A stretch of 64,000 nucleotides of DNA from Bacillota bacterium (GTDB taxonomy: Bacteria > Bacillota > Clostridia > Oscillospirales > Oscillospiraceae): the NCBI GenBank assembly GCA_023386265.1, contig JAEWKA010000002.1, forward strand, positions 310,001 to 374,000. The letters run 5' to 3'. The notes beneath the pieces are model-generated. The model was not told the origin of the DNA. It made no database searches and worked only from the letters and a program-made list of their open reading frames with translations. How positions within the stretch are numbered: position 1 is the first letter of the stretch; every line of letters starts with the position of its first letter. The translations under genes and the position numbers were made by a program. Positions 18,181-25,883 of the stretch are shown in pieces.

Positions 18181-18873
18181 TTGAATATTAATCTAAATAG
18201 TGTTCTTGGCTGCATGTGCGAGATCAAAACGATGGATAATGAGTTTTTAGCTATCGGGAGAATCAGTGCTTATCTTCCAAAGAATAATTCCATTGAAATT
18301 GTTTCCTGTGACGGGAGCGATCTGCCGAGCATGCGATATGAAACGAAAATCAAAATCAACATATTCGGCAGCAAGAGCGGTTTTTTGGGCCTGGAAGGCT
18401 ATGTCTACATTGCGAACAGCAGCTTCTGGAGATTATATAATGTCAGCAGTTTAGGCGAAAATGAAAGACGCAGCTATTTTCGAATTAAGATCAGTTCGCG
18501 TGCGGAGGTCGAGGAAATTACCGAGCAGGACCAGCTGGAAAATGACGGGCAGGAAGCGGCGGATGAACAAACAGTAAGGTATCCCTGTACCGTTATGAGT
18601 GTCAGTATTTCCGGAACGCTCATTGCAATTGATGACGAAAGCTGTAATTTCCAAGTTGGTTCAATGCTTCAAATTAACGCTTTTTCTGTTGGAGAAGGCG
18701 GTCAGGCATTCACCTTGAAATGCAGGGTTAAAAGAAGCGAAAATCACGAGAGGCTCGGCAAGCTTCTAGGATGTGAATTCACTGACTTAAACGATAAGGA
18801 AATCCAAAGTCTGTGTCAGGCGATTTTTGCACAGCAGCGCCTTGAAATACACAGAAAAAAGGGACTTCATTAG
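18181..18873 (+). CDS. PilZ domain protein (YcgR-like c-di-GMP effector)
   Basis: The protein has 230 residues. The N-terminal half (about 1-95) fits a YcgR-N-like beta domain. The PilZ domain (about 95-225) has the c-di-GMP-binding arginine motif in ENERRSYFRIKI and the downstream MSVSISGTLIAI, matching the RxxxR and (D/N)xSxxG signatures (here S rather than D/N at the first position). YcgR proteins bind c-di-GMP and slow the flagellar motor. Insert residues 112-132 are unusually acidic and Gln-rich. The start is TTG 18181, with GGCGGTG about 8 nt upstream. It is the last gene before a bidirectional terminator. Confidence 0.87.
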   Translation: MNINLNSVLGCMCEIKTMDNEFLAIGRISAYLPKNNSIEIVSCDGSDLPSMRYETKIKINIFGSKSGFLGLEGYVYIANSSFWRLYNVSSLGENERRSYFRIKISSRAEVEEITEQDQLENDGQEAADEQTVRYPCTVMSVSISGTLIAIDDESCNFQVGSMLQINAFSVGEGGQAFTLKCRVKRSENHERLGKLLGCEFTDLNDKEIQSLCQAIFAQQRLEIHRKKGLH

Positions 18874-18892
18874 TGCCGGTGGATGCAATCAA

Positions 18893-18927
18893 AAAAACTG
18901 CTTAGTTTTACTTACTAAGCAGTTTTT
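18893..18927. terminator. Bidirectional terminator between the PilZ and ComFB genes
   Basis: A perfect 13-bp stem (18893-18905 with 18915-18927) is flanked by an A-run on one side and a T-run on the other. It ends the plus-strand PilZ transcript and the minus-strand ParA-ComFB transcript. Confidence 0.85.
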
Positions 18928-18954
18928 ATCTAAAGGTATTCTAATCGTAATAAA

Positions 18955-19395
18955 TCAGTGGTGCGGGTGGGAACGAATCTGTATTGCCGCCTTTATAAGT
19001 GCATCCATAATAACTTTCTTAGGTATTTCTGCTTCGACTTTGTCGATTTTCGAAGATTGAACAACCGCATAGCGCGGGGGGAGAGCGTTCAGAGCATAAG
19101 CGCAGACATCACATCGGCAACGGTCACAGCTACAGACGTTGAATCTTTTAATAACTGCGTCAACGTTCTTTAAAACAAGGCTTTCCATTACATTTATCGT
19201 TGAAATCGTTTCTGGCTCATAGAAGCTCGGGCTTCTGGCGAAGATTTTATCTCGCAAAGCAGAAAGCGAATCTGGACTTGTTTCAGCTTCAGCATGGTCC
19301 GAAGAAACGTCAGAGCTGAAAGGATTACTGTTTAAAGCCGGGATAATTTTCGAAAACATCAAATCCTTATCTAGCTCTTTTTTTGATTTTGCCAT
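18955..19395 (-). CDS. ComFB-domain protein
   Basis: The protein has 146 residues. A charged, low-complexity N-terminus (about 1-65) precedes a ComFB domain (about 68-140) with the family hallmark of clustered cysteines followed by DVCAYALNALPPRYAV. B. subtilis ComFB is a small protein of the comF competence operon with no clear phenotype; cyanobacterial ComFB homologues have been reported as c-di-GMP receptors, which fits the c-di-GMP genes around it. It starts 3 nt after the ParA stop, so the two are co-translated. In B. subtilis comFB also lies just upstream of flgM, so the linkage to flgM is conserved although the orientation differs here. Confidence 0.82.
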   Translation of the reverse strand: MAKSKKELDKDLMFSKIIPALNSNPFSSDVSSDHAEAETSPDSLSALRDKIFARSPSFYEPETISTINVMESLVLKNVDAVIKRFNVCSCDRCRCDVCAYALNALPPRYAVVQSSKIDKVEAEIPKKVIMDALIKAAIQIRSHPHH

Positions 19396-19398
19396 TTT

Positions 19399-20166
19399 CT
19401 AAATTAGTCTCCTTTCAAAAAGCTCTCTGACCAAAGCCATATAATCCTGTACAGCGTTATTATCGGGAGCGTAATCTATAATATCTTTTTGCAAAGTTGT
19501 CATCGCTTTGCTGATGACATTGCTATGCCTAATAACAGTATCAAGAAGAGGTATGTTCAGATGGGTGGCGAGCATTTGAGCTGTCTCCCTTGTAGTACGG
19601 CTAAGCGCTTCGCGGGGATAGTAGCGCAGTAAAAACATTCCGGCTATCGTTAAATTGGGGTTAAAGACCTTCTTAATGCGGAATATTGTTTCATGCACTT
19701 GAATGATACCATGCAGACTATAGCCGTCTGAAAGACCCGGAATAAGGACTATATCCGAAGCGACTATAACATTGGAAGAAAGCAGGCCAAGCTCCGGAGG
19801 AGAGTCAATTAGGATATAGTCATATAGCGGAAGAAGCGTTTTAAGGCTTTCCTTCAGCATGTGCTCGCTACCGGGTCCTGTAAATTCACGCTCAACATTG
19901 CCAAGCAGAGCATCGGCGGGAATGATATCGACAACGTTTGACTTCTGTATCGCATAGCGTGGTTTCACGTTGTGCTTAATAACGTCGTATATCGTTGAGT
20001 GCTCCCTTGTGTCAGCATTCATACTGAATGAAAGATAGCCTTGAGGGTCAAAGTCAACGCAAAGAACACTGTATCCCATATGTTTCAGGCAGGCGGAGAT
20101 GGCATTTGTTGATGCAGTTTTGCCCACACCGCCCTTTTGATTAATTAAAGAAATTACCTTCGCCAT
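19399..20166 (-). CDS. ParA/Soj-type ATPase (orphan)
   Basis: The protein has 255 residues from the chosen ATG. It begins MAKVISLINQKGGVGKT, with the deviant Walker A motif carrying the signature Lys (K11) and the catalytic Lys (K16). YDYILIDSPPELG is Walker A'/B. The family forms ATP-dependent dimers that bind DNA non-specifically and position cargo. No ParB gene or parS site is recognised nearby; the partner gene is ComFB. It is more Soj-like than FlhG/MinD-like, since a C-terminal amphipathic membrane helix is not evident. GAGGAG (20178-20183) is 11 nt from ATG 20166 but overlaps or crowds the upstream in-frame starts. Confidence 0.88.
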   Translation of the reverse strand: MAKVISLINQKGGVGKTASTNAISACLKHMGYSVLCVDFDPQGYLSFSMNADTREHSTIYDVIKHNVKPRYAIQKSNVVDIIPADALLGNVEREFTGPGSEHMLKESLKTLLPLYDYILIDSPPELGLLSSNVIVASDIVLIPGLSDGYSLHGIIQVHETIFRIKKVFNPNLTIAGMFLLRYYPREALSRTTRETAQMLATHLNIPLLDTVIRHSNVISKAMTTLQKDIIDYAPDNNAVQDYMALVRELFERRLI

Positions 20167-20550
20167 TTTGATCATCACTCCTCAATTGCTGATATTATCA
20201 TAAATAATCCTATAATCAAATAGTTTATTACAGGTTTCTCTCGTAATTTTATGGCGCAACAAAAACAGATGGAATTAAATAATTGCCATATTTAGTTTTC
20301 GTGGTAGACTTTTAGTCAGTAGTAAAAGCGTACTTCAAACGTCAGGAATAATATACCGCTTGATACAAAACCAAAAAAATATACAATAATTCATATGTTG
20401 TTATGTGTAAGTACTTTAATTTTCTCATTTTAGATGTATAAATAAGTTGAGATATAAGTTTCTAAATAATAATTTTCTTAAAAAAATGCTATGCTAAGTA
20501 CACTTAGGATTTAATGATTATTCAACAATATTTTGGAGGTGCCATAAAAC
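20167..20550. other. AT-rich divergent region between parA and flgM
   Basis: These 384 nt hold no gene. They must contain the promoters of the parA-comFB operon (minus) and of the flgM operon (plus). I could not find a sigma28-type CCGATA box on either strand. A possible flgM promoter is listed separately; the middle part shows no clear repeat. Confidence 0.6.
20447..20475 (+). promoter_or_regulatory. Candidate sigma-A promoter of the flgM operon
   Basis: TTGAGA (20447-20452) and TAATTT (20470-20475) are separated by 17 nt, about 75 nt before flgM. The region is very AT-rich, so the match is only suggestive. Confidence 0.3.
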
Positions 20551-20874
20551 ATGGAAATTAAACCCATTGCTAATTATTATAAGGCGCAGGCTGCGGCAAA
20601 TACGTTAAATACCAAGAAAACTGTCGAGGAAAATAATACGCCGGTAGCGGATGCCCGCGGAACAGATAAGATTGACATAAGCGCGGAAGCAAGCTTCAAG
20701 GCTGAGCTCGGCAAATATGCCAAGACTTATACAGCAAAAATCACAGACGGAGCGTCAAGCGAGCGTATCACAGAGCTCAAGCAGCAGTATAAGGGGGGTA
20801 CCTGTCCGATTTCCGGGAGCGATATTGCGGCAAAGATAATTTCCGGAATACTCGGACCAGGAGCTAAAGACTAA
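20551..20874 (+). CDS. flgM: Anti-sigma28 factor FlgM
   Basis: The protein has 107 residues. A disordered N-terminal part is followed by the sigma28-binding C-terminal helices: DKIDISAEASFKAEL is the family block, with the C-terminal helix ending around GSDIAAKIISGILG. FlgM holds the flagellar sigma factor inactive until the hook-basal body is complete and FlgM is secreted. The cognate sigma factor is encoded in this window at 52636. GGAGGTG precedes the ATG. It is the first gene of a long operon running through flgN, flgK and flgL. Confidence 0.9.
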   Translation: MEIKPIANYYKAQAAANTLNTKKTVEENNTPVADARGTDKIDISAEASFKAELGKYAKTYTAKITDGASSERITELKQQYKGGTCPISGSDIAAKIISGILGPGAKD

Positions 20875-20889
20875 TTGGAGAAACATATA

Positions 20890-21372
20890 ATGGATTCGCG
20901 ATATAACGAGTACATAGGCTTTTTAACGAAATACAGGGACGAGCTTTCCTCTTATCTTGAAAGCGAATGTGAAAAGCGCAGAGCCTTGCTTAGCGGTGAT
21001 TTGATTAGACTCGAGAAGATGCTTAATGTTCAGCAGGCGGAAACCATGAAGTTTCGGGGGCTTGAATTAAAAAGAGCGGGGCTCCAGTCAAAGCTCGGCC
21101 TGCCTGACGCAAAGGCAGCGGAGCTTCTCGAAACGATAGACGACATTGAAGCGCGCGGGAGGGCCGATGCGCTTTTGGCGGAGATGGCTGAGATTGCGCA
21201 GCAGATTCGTGAGCAAAACCGACAATCACTTGAACTAGCGGAATCGAATCTGAAAATCTTCGATTTGATTCGCAGGGGCGGCGAAAAAGAAATACGAAGC
21301 TCATATTACGGCCCCGAAAACGGCCGACGCACAGTCTATTCTGCCGGAGATGCTTTTGAAGAGACGGTATAG
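20890..21372 (+). CDS. flgN: FlgN-type flagellar export chaperone
   Basis: The protein has 160 residues. It is almost entirely helical and charged (YLESECEKRRALLSGDLIRL, later repeated E/A/Q heptads), as in FlgN chaperones of the hook-associated proteins FlgK and FlgL. Its slot between flgM and flgK is the standard one. GGAG at 20877-20880 lies 9 nt before ATG 20890; a TTG at 20875, directly after the flgM stop, has no ribosome site. It acts in the cytosol, keeping FlgK/FlgL export-competent. Confidence 0.82.
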   Translation: MDSRYNEYIGFLTKYRDELSSYLESECEKRRALLSGDLIRLEKMLNVQQAETMKFRGLELKRAGLQSKLGLPDAKAAELLETIDDIEARGRADALLAEMAEIAQQIREQNRQSLELAESNLKIFDLIRRGGEKEIRSSYYGPENGRRTVYSAGDAFEETV

Positions 21373-21384
21373 GAGGGCATTTAG

Positions 21385-22911
21385 TTGAGATCAACTTTTA
21401 TAGGATTGGAGACAGCTAGGTCCGCTATTGTCGTTAATCAGCTGGCGCAGGATGTCGTTGCAAATAATATCGCCAACAGCGAGACTACAGGATACACAAG
21501 GCAGCGTGTTGAAAGAACCTCTGTGGCTGTGTCGTCCTATTCAAACCGTGTGTCCACAAGTTCAATGGGAAATACCGGTACAGGCGTTGCAGCACTTGGA
21601 GTTTCGCAAATCCGCGATTCGTTTCTGGATAAGAGCTTTCGTGACGAGTATTCAGTGAGCAGCAGTTTTTCTCAGACAACGGATATACTTAACGATATAC
21701 TCAGCGTTTTTCCCGATGGCGCGGATATTACGGACGACTCGGGACTCATAGGCGGTCTTGAGGAATTGTATACTAATTTGAATACCTTCATCCAGTCCCC
21801 CACCTCCGAATCGGAGGCGAATCTGGTTAAATCATCATTTACGAATATTTCTCAGATATTGAAGCAGCTGGACAGCGGACTTACGACTGTATGCCAGCGC
21901 CAGACTGAAAACCTTCAGACATCTGTTGACAGAACAAACGATCTGCTTGAGCAGATAGCCAACCTGAACAAGAGCATTGCCGGTGACGCATCTGTAATGT
22001 CTAATTCTCAAAGTGAGTATTTCGCTCCCAATGAACTGCTCGATCAGCGGAATCTGCTTCTGGATGAGCTTTCGTCATATGGCAATATTAGTGTAAAGAA
22101 TAACAGCGACGGTACGGTAAGCGTCGAAATGGGCGGAATAAAGGTTGTTGATAAGGGCGATTGCGATTCCCTTTCTATGAATGTGGATAAAAACAACTAT
22201 GTCGATGTCGTGTGGAGAACAACCGGTGACAGCGTTTCGCTCTCTGGCGGCTCAATACGAGCTTATGTGAATGTTATAAACGGCAGAGGCAAAAATGTTC
22301 AGTCCAACAGCGAGACACCTGTTCAGGGAATACCTTATTACCGTGACAGGCTTGATACCTTTGCAAGAGCGTTGGCCGATGTTGCAAACTCCACGATACC
22401 TGCATCAGTGGACGCATCAGGGAAAGCTACGTCATATAAAACTCTTCTCTCCGGGTATAATTCGGATGGTACGAAAGCAACCGAGATTACTGCCGGAAAT
22501 ATTTCAATAAGCAACGAATGGAATACAAACGGAGCAGGATACATTGTTTACAGCAAAAGCGAAAATGTTGAGGATTATGCCCAGCTCCTTTCAAATAGGC
22601 TTTTTGAAGAAAGCAACACCTTCAGCTCCTATGGCGAAAGCTACAAGGGGACTTTTTCAAATTACACTATCGAAATGCTTGGAAGAATCGGAACCGATGT
22701 AAACTTTAACAAGGGCCGAAACGAGGCTACAGCTACTATTGCCGACGATTACCTTTCGAGCAGGGACTCGGCCTCAGGAGTCCAGCAGGACGAAGAGACT
22801 GCAAATATGCTGATTTACCAGAAAAGTTATCAGGCAGCTGCACGCCTTATGACTGTAATGGATGATATGCTCGATACTCTTATCAACGGTATGGGACGAG
22901 TCGGAAGGTAA
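21385..22911 (+). CDS. flgK: Flagellar hook-associated protein 1 (FlgK)
   Basis: The protein has 508 residues. The N-terminal rod/hook block (TFIGLETARSAI, VANNIANSETTGYTRQR) and the C-terminal block (EETANMLIYQKSYQAAARLM, MDDMLDTLING) are the coiled-coil termini that pack between hook and filament. The central region (about 200-420) is the variable surface domain. FlgK joins hook to filament together with FlgL. TTG 21385 is the start, with AGGAGGG at 21371-21377. Confidence 0.95.
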   Translation: MRSTFIGLETARSAIVVNQLAQDVVANNIANSETTGYTRQRVERTSVAVSSYSNRVSTSSMGNTGTGVAALGVSQIRDSFLDKSFRDEYSVSSSFSQTTDILNDILSVFPDGADITDDSGLIGGLEELYTNLNTFIQSPTSESEANLVKSSFTNISQILKQLDSGLTTVCQRQTENLQTSVDRTNDLLEQIANLNKSIAGDASVMSNSQSEYFAPNELLDQRNLLLDELSSYGNISVKNNSDGTVSVEMGGIKVVDKGDCDSLSMNVDKNNYVDVVWRTTGDSVSLSGGSIRAYVNVINGRGKNVQSNSETPVQGIPYYRDRLDTFARALADVANSTIPASVDASGKATSYKTLLSGYNSDGTKATEITAGNISISNEWNTNGAGYIVYSKSENVEDYAQLLSNRLFEESNTFSSYGESYKGTFSNYTIEMLGRIGTDVNFNKGRNEATATIADDYLSSRDSASGVQQDEETANMLIYQKSYQAAARLMTVMDDMLDTLINGMGRVGR

Positions 22912-22950
22912 GCATTTCTTAAATCAAAGCAATGAAAGGAGCTGCCGCAA

Positions 22951-23967
22951 ATGAGAATATCAGACAGGCAGACTGCCAGAGATTATCTTAAATATCTCGA
23001 CAAAGCTAAGACTAATTATGCTGAAACCAACGGAAGAATTGCTTCAGGCAACAGGTTCACAAGTATATCAGATGACGTTTCAGCCGCGACAAAAGCGCTT
23101 AGGGTCAGAGTTGAAAAGGCGAAGTCTGAGGAATACTATGGCAACGTCAAGGCGGTTAACGAGCAGCTTTCCACAACGGAAAACGCGTTGACCTCAATTA
23201 ACGGGGTCTTGAGCGGAGCGCACTCAAAGGTACTTGCCGCGATGAACAGTACCAGCGGTGAATCGGGAAGAACGGCGCTTGCCAACGAAATCGGTTCATT
23301 ACGCGATGAAATTCTTCAGTTTGCAAATACGAAATATAACGATGCATTTGTGCTTGGAGGCTCCAGCGCCGGCAGCGCCCCGTTTTCAACGGACAGTTCC
23401 GGAAATCTCCTATATAACGGAATCGATGTAAATATTATTGAAAAGGATTCCGCGGGATATTATTACATGGACGGGGCTGACAGGAAACAAATCCCGATGA
23501 ACGGCGACACCTATGTGGATATAGGGCTTGGAATCACAATGACGGGCGCTACTGTTCGGTCTGATACGGCTATGAAAGTCTCGTATTCCGGACTTGAGAT
23601 TCTGGGTTTTGGCAAAGATGCCGACGGGAAACCGAATAATGTTTTTAACATGCTGACTGAATTGAAAGACAATATAACGAATTACGATGCAGAGACTGTC
23701 GGGAATTATGATGATAAACTGGTCTCGTTTACCACGAGTTTCAGAGGGTATCTCACAGACATAGGAGCGAAAACGGGCTTTCTCGATACGATTGAAAAAA
23801 GAGTCAGTACAACCATAGACACATATCAAAGTCAGATAAGCCGGCTGGTCGGTATTGACGACGCGGAAGAGGCAACCAATCAGAGTATGAACGATTATGT
23901 ACTTAAAGCGGTTCTATCTATGGGATCAAAAATTATTCCGACTTCGCTGATGGATTTTCTGAACTGA
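22951..23967 (+). CDS. flgL: Flagellar hook-associated protein 3 (FlgL)
   Basis: The protein has 338 residues. The flagellin-like N-terminus (ASGNRFTSISDDVSAATKAL, conserved in FlgL) and the helical C-terminus ending near NDYVLKAVLSMGSKI form the junction between FlgK and the filament. The central domain (about 130-250) is the surface part. ATG follows AAGGAGCTG. It lies 39 nt after flgK in the same operon. Confidence 0.94.
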   Translation: MRISDRQTARDYLKYLDKAKTNYAETNGRIASGNRFTSISDDVSAATKALRVRVEKAKSEEYYGNVKAVNEQLSTTENALTSINGVLSGAHSKVLAAMNSTSGESGRTALANEIGSLRDEILQFANTKYNDAFVLGGSSAGSAPFSTDSSGNLLYNGIDVNIIEKDSAGYYYMDGADRKQIPMNGDTYVDIGLGITMTGATVRSDTAMKVSYSGLEILGFGKDADGKPNNVFNMLTELKDNITNYDAETVGNYDDKLVSFTTSFRGYLTDIGAKTGFLDTIEKRVSTTIDTYQSQISRLVGIDDAEEATNQSMNDYVLKAVLSMGSKIIPTSLMDFLN

Positions 23968-24002
23968 ATTAAACAGTGGATTAAGAAAGGAGGATAAACA
24001 CA

Positions 24003-24602
24003 ATGCAACTACTTAAAATCTCAACTACACCAATGAAATACGAACTCGAAGTCGAAAGCGCAAAGCTTGAGTATAAGCAGGAAGTTAATCCTTCTTGTAA
24101 TATAACCACAACGCCTTCGCAGCTCGAGATCCATTCACAGAATGCTGAGATACACATCGACACCTATGAAGCTAGGAAGTCTCTGGGACTGATGAACATA
24201 GAGGACAGCATCCAGCAATATGCCGCGAAAGGTAAAGAACATATACAAAAGCAGACCCGGGAATATGTACAAATTGGGCAAGCAATGGGAGATATTCAAA
24301 ACGGAGCAGACATCGGTGACATTGTAAGACAAAAGATGCTGGAACAGCCCGAGCTTTATACTACGTTTCTGCCGAGCGCCCCCGCTGATCTTTCGTTCGT
24401 ACCTGCGCAGATGGATATAAACTATAAGCCCAGCGACGTGAACCTCGACTGGCAGATTAAAGACAGCTCCATCAGTTACAAACCCGGGAGCGTCCATATG
24501 AAAATAGTCCAGTACGCAGATATAGACATCAAATATCTTGGAGGGCCGATGTATGTACCGCCAAGTGCCGATCCGGACTATGAGAAAAAGAAGGAAGCCT
24601 GA
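24003..24602 (+). CDS. DUF6470 / YviE-like flagellar-locus protein
   Basis: The protein has 199 residues. The N-terminal part shows alternating polar/hydrophobic strands (QLEIHSQNAEIHIDTYEARK, then SLGLMNIEDSIQQYAAKGKE), the hallmark of the YviE family, which is always found between flgL and fliW in B. subtilis and many Clostridia. The molecular function is unknown; flagellar assembly is inferred from position. The middle is a helix and the last third is again strand-rich. AAAGGAGG lies about 9 nt before the ATG. Confidence 0.8.
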   Translation: MQLLKISTTPMKYELEVESAKLEYKQEVNPSCNITTTPSQLEIHSQNAEIHIDTYEARKSLGLMNIEDSIQQYAAKGKEHIQKQTREYVQIGQAMGDIQNGADIGDIVRQKMLEQPELYTTFLPSAPADLSFVPAQMDINYKPSDVNLDWQIKDSSISYKPGSVHMKIVQYADIDIKYLGGPMYVPPSADPDYEKKKEA

Positions 24603-24641
24603 GAAGACTTCTATGATCGCTAAATGCTGAAAGTCGGGTGA

Positions 24642-25079
24642 ATGAGAATGATGATTAAAACAAGGGACTTCGGAGAAGTTGATATATCTGAAAAAGATGT
24701 ATATCATTTCACGCAGCCACTATTCGGATTTGAGGATTACACCGATTTTGCTATCCTTAACGATAAAGAAATCGGAGAAAACCTCATCTGGCTCCAGTCC
24801 GTGCAGGAGCAGGGACTTTGCTTTATTCTAGTGGATCCGAGTGGGATGTCCTCTTCGTTTTTACCGGAATTGCCTGCGGGAGCTGAAGCTCTGCTCGGCA
24901 AAGGTGACTGCTTATGCTGGGTCGTTGCCGTTGTACCTCAGAATTTTAAGGATTCATCGGTCAATTTAAAAAGCCCGGTTTTTATCAATACGGAAACACA
25001 TCTGGCCGCCCAAATCATGCTCGAGGGCGACTACCCTGTCAAATTCTTCTTTTTAAAGGAGGGAAATGACCAATGCTAG
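24642..25079 (+). CDS. fliW: Flagellar assembly factor FliW
   Basis: The protein has about 142-145 residues. It has the FliW pattern (DFGEVDISEKDVYHF, PLFGFEDYTDFAIL, FFLKEGN at the end). FliW binds both free flagellin and CsrA; when flagellin is scarce FliW is released and sequesters CsrA. It overlaps csrA by 7 nt, so the two are translationally coupled. ATGs at 24642, 24648 and 24651 are all possible starts; the ribosome site is weak (GGGTG). The likely target, a flagellin leader with two CsrA-type hairpins, lies at 31338-31387. Confidence 0.92.
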   Translation: MRMMIKTRDFGEVDISEKDVYHFTQPLFGFEDYTDFAILNDKEIGENLIWLQSVQEQGLCFILVDPSGMSSSFLPELPAGAEALLGKGDCLCWVVAVVPQNFKDSSVNLKSPVFINTETHLAAQIMLEGDYPVKFFFLKEGNDQC

Positions 25080-25324
25080 TGATTTCCAGAAAAACCGATG
25101 AGTGTATCATCATCGAACAGGAGACTGGCGAGCAAATCGAAATCAGACTCCTGTCCATTGATAATCAGGTGCGGGTCGGAATCAGCGCTCCGAGCGGATG
25201 CAAAATCTGGCGCAAGGAACTCTATACAACCGTTGAAGCAAATAGAAAAGCGGCTGAAAACACATCATTCCGAAGTTTGCGTAACTTGACTTCTCAGATG
25301 AGCAACGGAAAAGGCAGCGATTGA
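25073..25324 (+). CDS. csrA: Translational regulator CsrA
   Basis: The protein has 83 residues. The five-strand CsrA fold is complete (MLVISRKTDECIIIE, VRVGISAP, WRKELY, with the RNA-contacting basic residues near both edges). A C-terminal extension of about 25 residues goes beyond the classic 60-residue core, as in B. subtilis-type CsrA that is regulated by FliW. CsrA blocks ribosome binding at GGA-containing hairpins, above all on flagellin mRNA. AGGAGGG lies just upstream of the ATG at 25073. Confidence 0.95.
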   Translation: MLVISRKTDECIIIEQETGEQIEIRLLSIDNQVRVGISAPSGCKIWRKELYTTVEANRKAAENTSFRSLRNLTSQMSNGKGSD

Positions 25325-25810
25325 ATGGTTGGGGATATGACAAACAATCAAAAATTAAAACAGCTCCTTCGGGAGAAAGAGATACTTTTCAACGAGGTCG
25401 AAAGAATTACCAATGACATTTTCGAGTCTCCCGTTGATGTTATAAACGCGCTCCTTGAAACAAGAGGAAGTGTGCTCGAACAGGTAAACATTGTCAACCA
25501 GAAAATCAGTCCTCTTATTGAGGGTGACGAGAACCTTAGAAGCGTCCTTAATTGTACCTGCGATATCTCCGGTCTTTCGGGAGAAATGAAAGAGCTGTTT
25601 GAACAGTCGCTTCGAATTAGAGCGGTCGCAAATCGGATTATCAAAAACGAGGACTGCGTTCGCCAGAAAATCGAAAATGAAAGAGATTCGCTGCTTGAAA
25701 AGATTGAAACCATGAATAGCAGCAGCAAAACAGTGGCCGAAAGCTATAAGCGCTCTGTTGAAACAGCACTGCCTCGCGGCTTCGGTAACAGCAAAAACAA
25801 GACCGTGTAG
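25325..25810 (+). CDS. Coiled-coil protein between csrA and fliD (possible FliT-like chaperone)
   Basis: The protein has 161 residues and I do not recognise its family. It is nearly all alpha-helical with heptad-like leucines and many charged residues, no signal peptide and no membrane helix. The size, composition and slot directly upstream of fliD match a FlgN/FliT-type export chaperone, possibly for FliD, but no specific motif proves it. ATG 25325 directly follows the csrA stop; ATG 25337 with GGGG just upstream is an alternative start. Confidence 0.5.
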   Translation: MVGDMTNNQKLKQLLREKEILFNEVERITNDIFESPVDVINALLETRGSVLEQVNIVNQKISPLIEGDENLRSVLNCTCDISGLSGEMKELFEQSLRIRAVANRIIKNEDCVRQKIENERDSLLEKIETMNSSSKTVAESYKRSVETALPRGFGNSKNKTV

Positions 25811-25883
25811 AAAATAGCCGAGTAATTAAAACGTTCATGTTCTGAGTCGGTTCAAACGCTACGTATAGTGAGGTGACGATTTT

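Noticed and set aside
20167..20550. Sigma28 promoter upstream of flgM and flagellin
   Set aside because: I searched for TAAA followed by a CCGATA-like box on both strands, here and at 31333-31966, and found no convincing pair; listing one would be guesswork.
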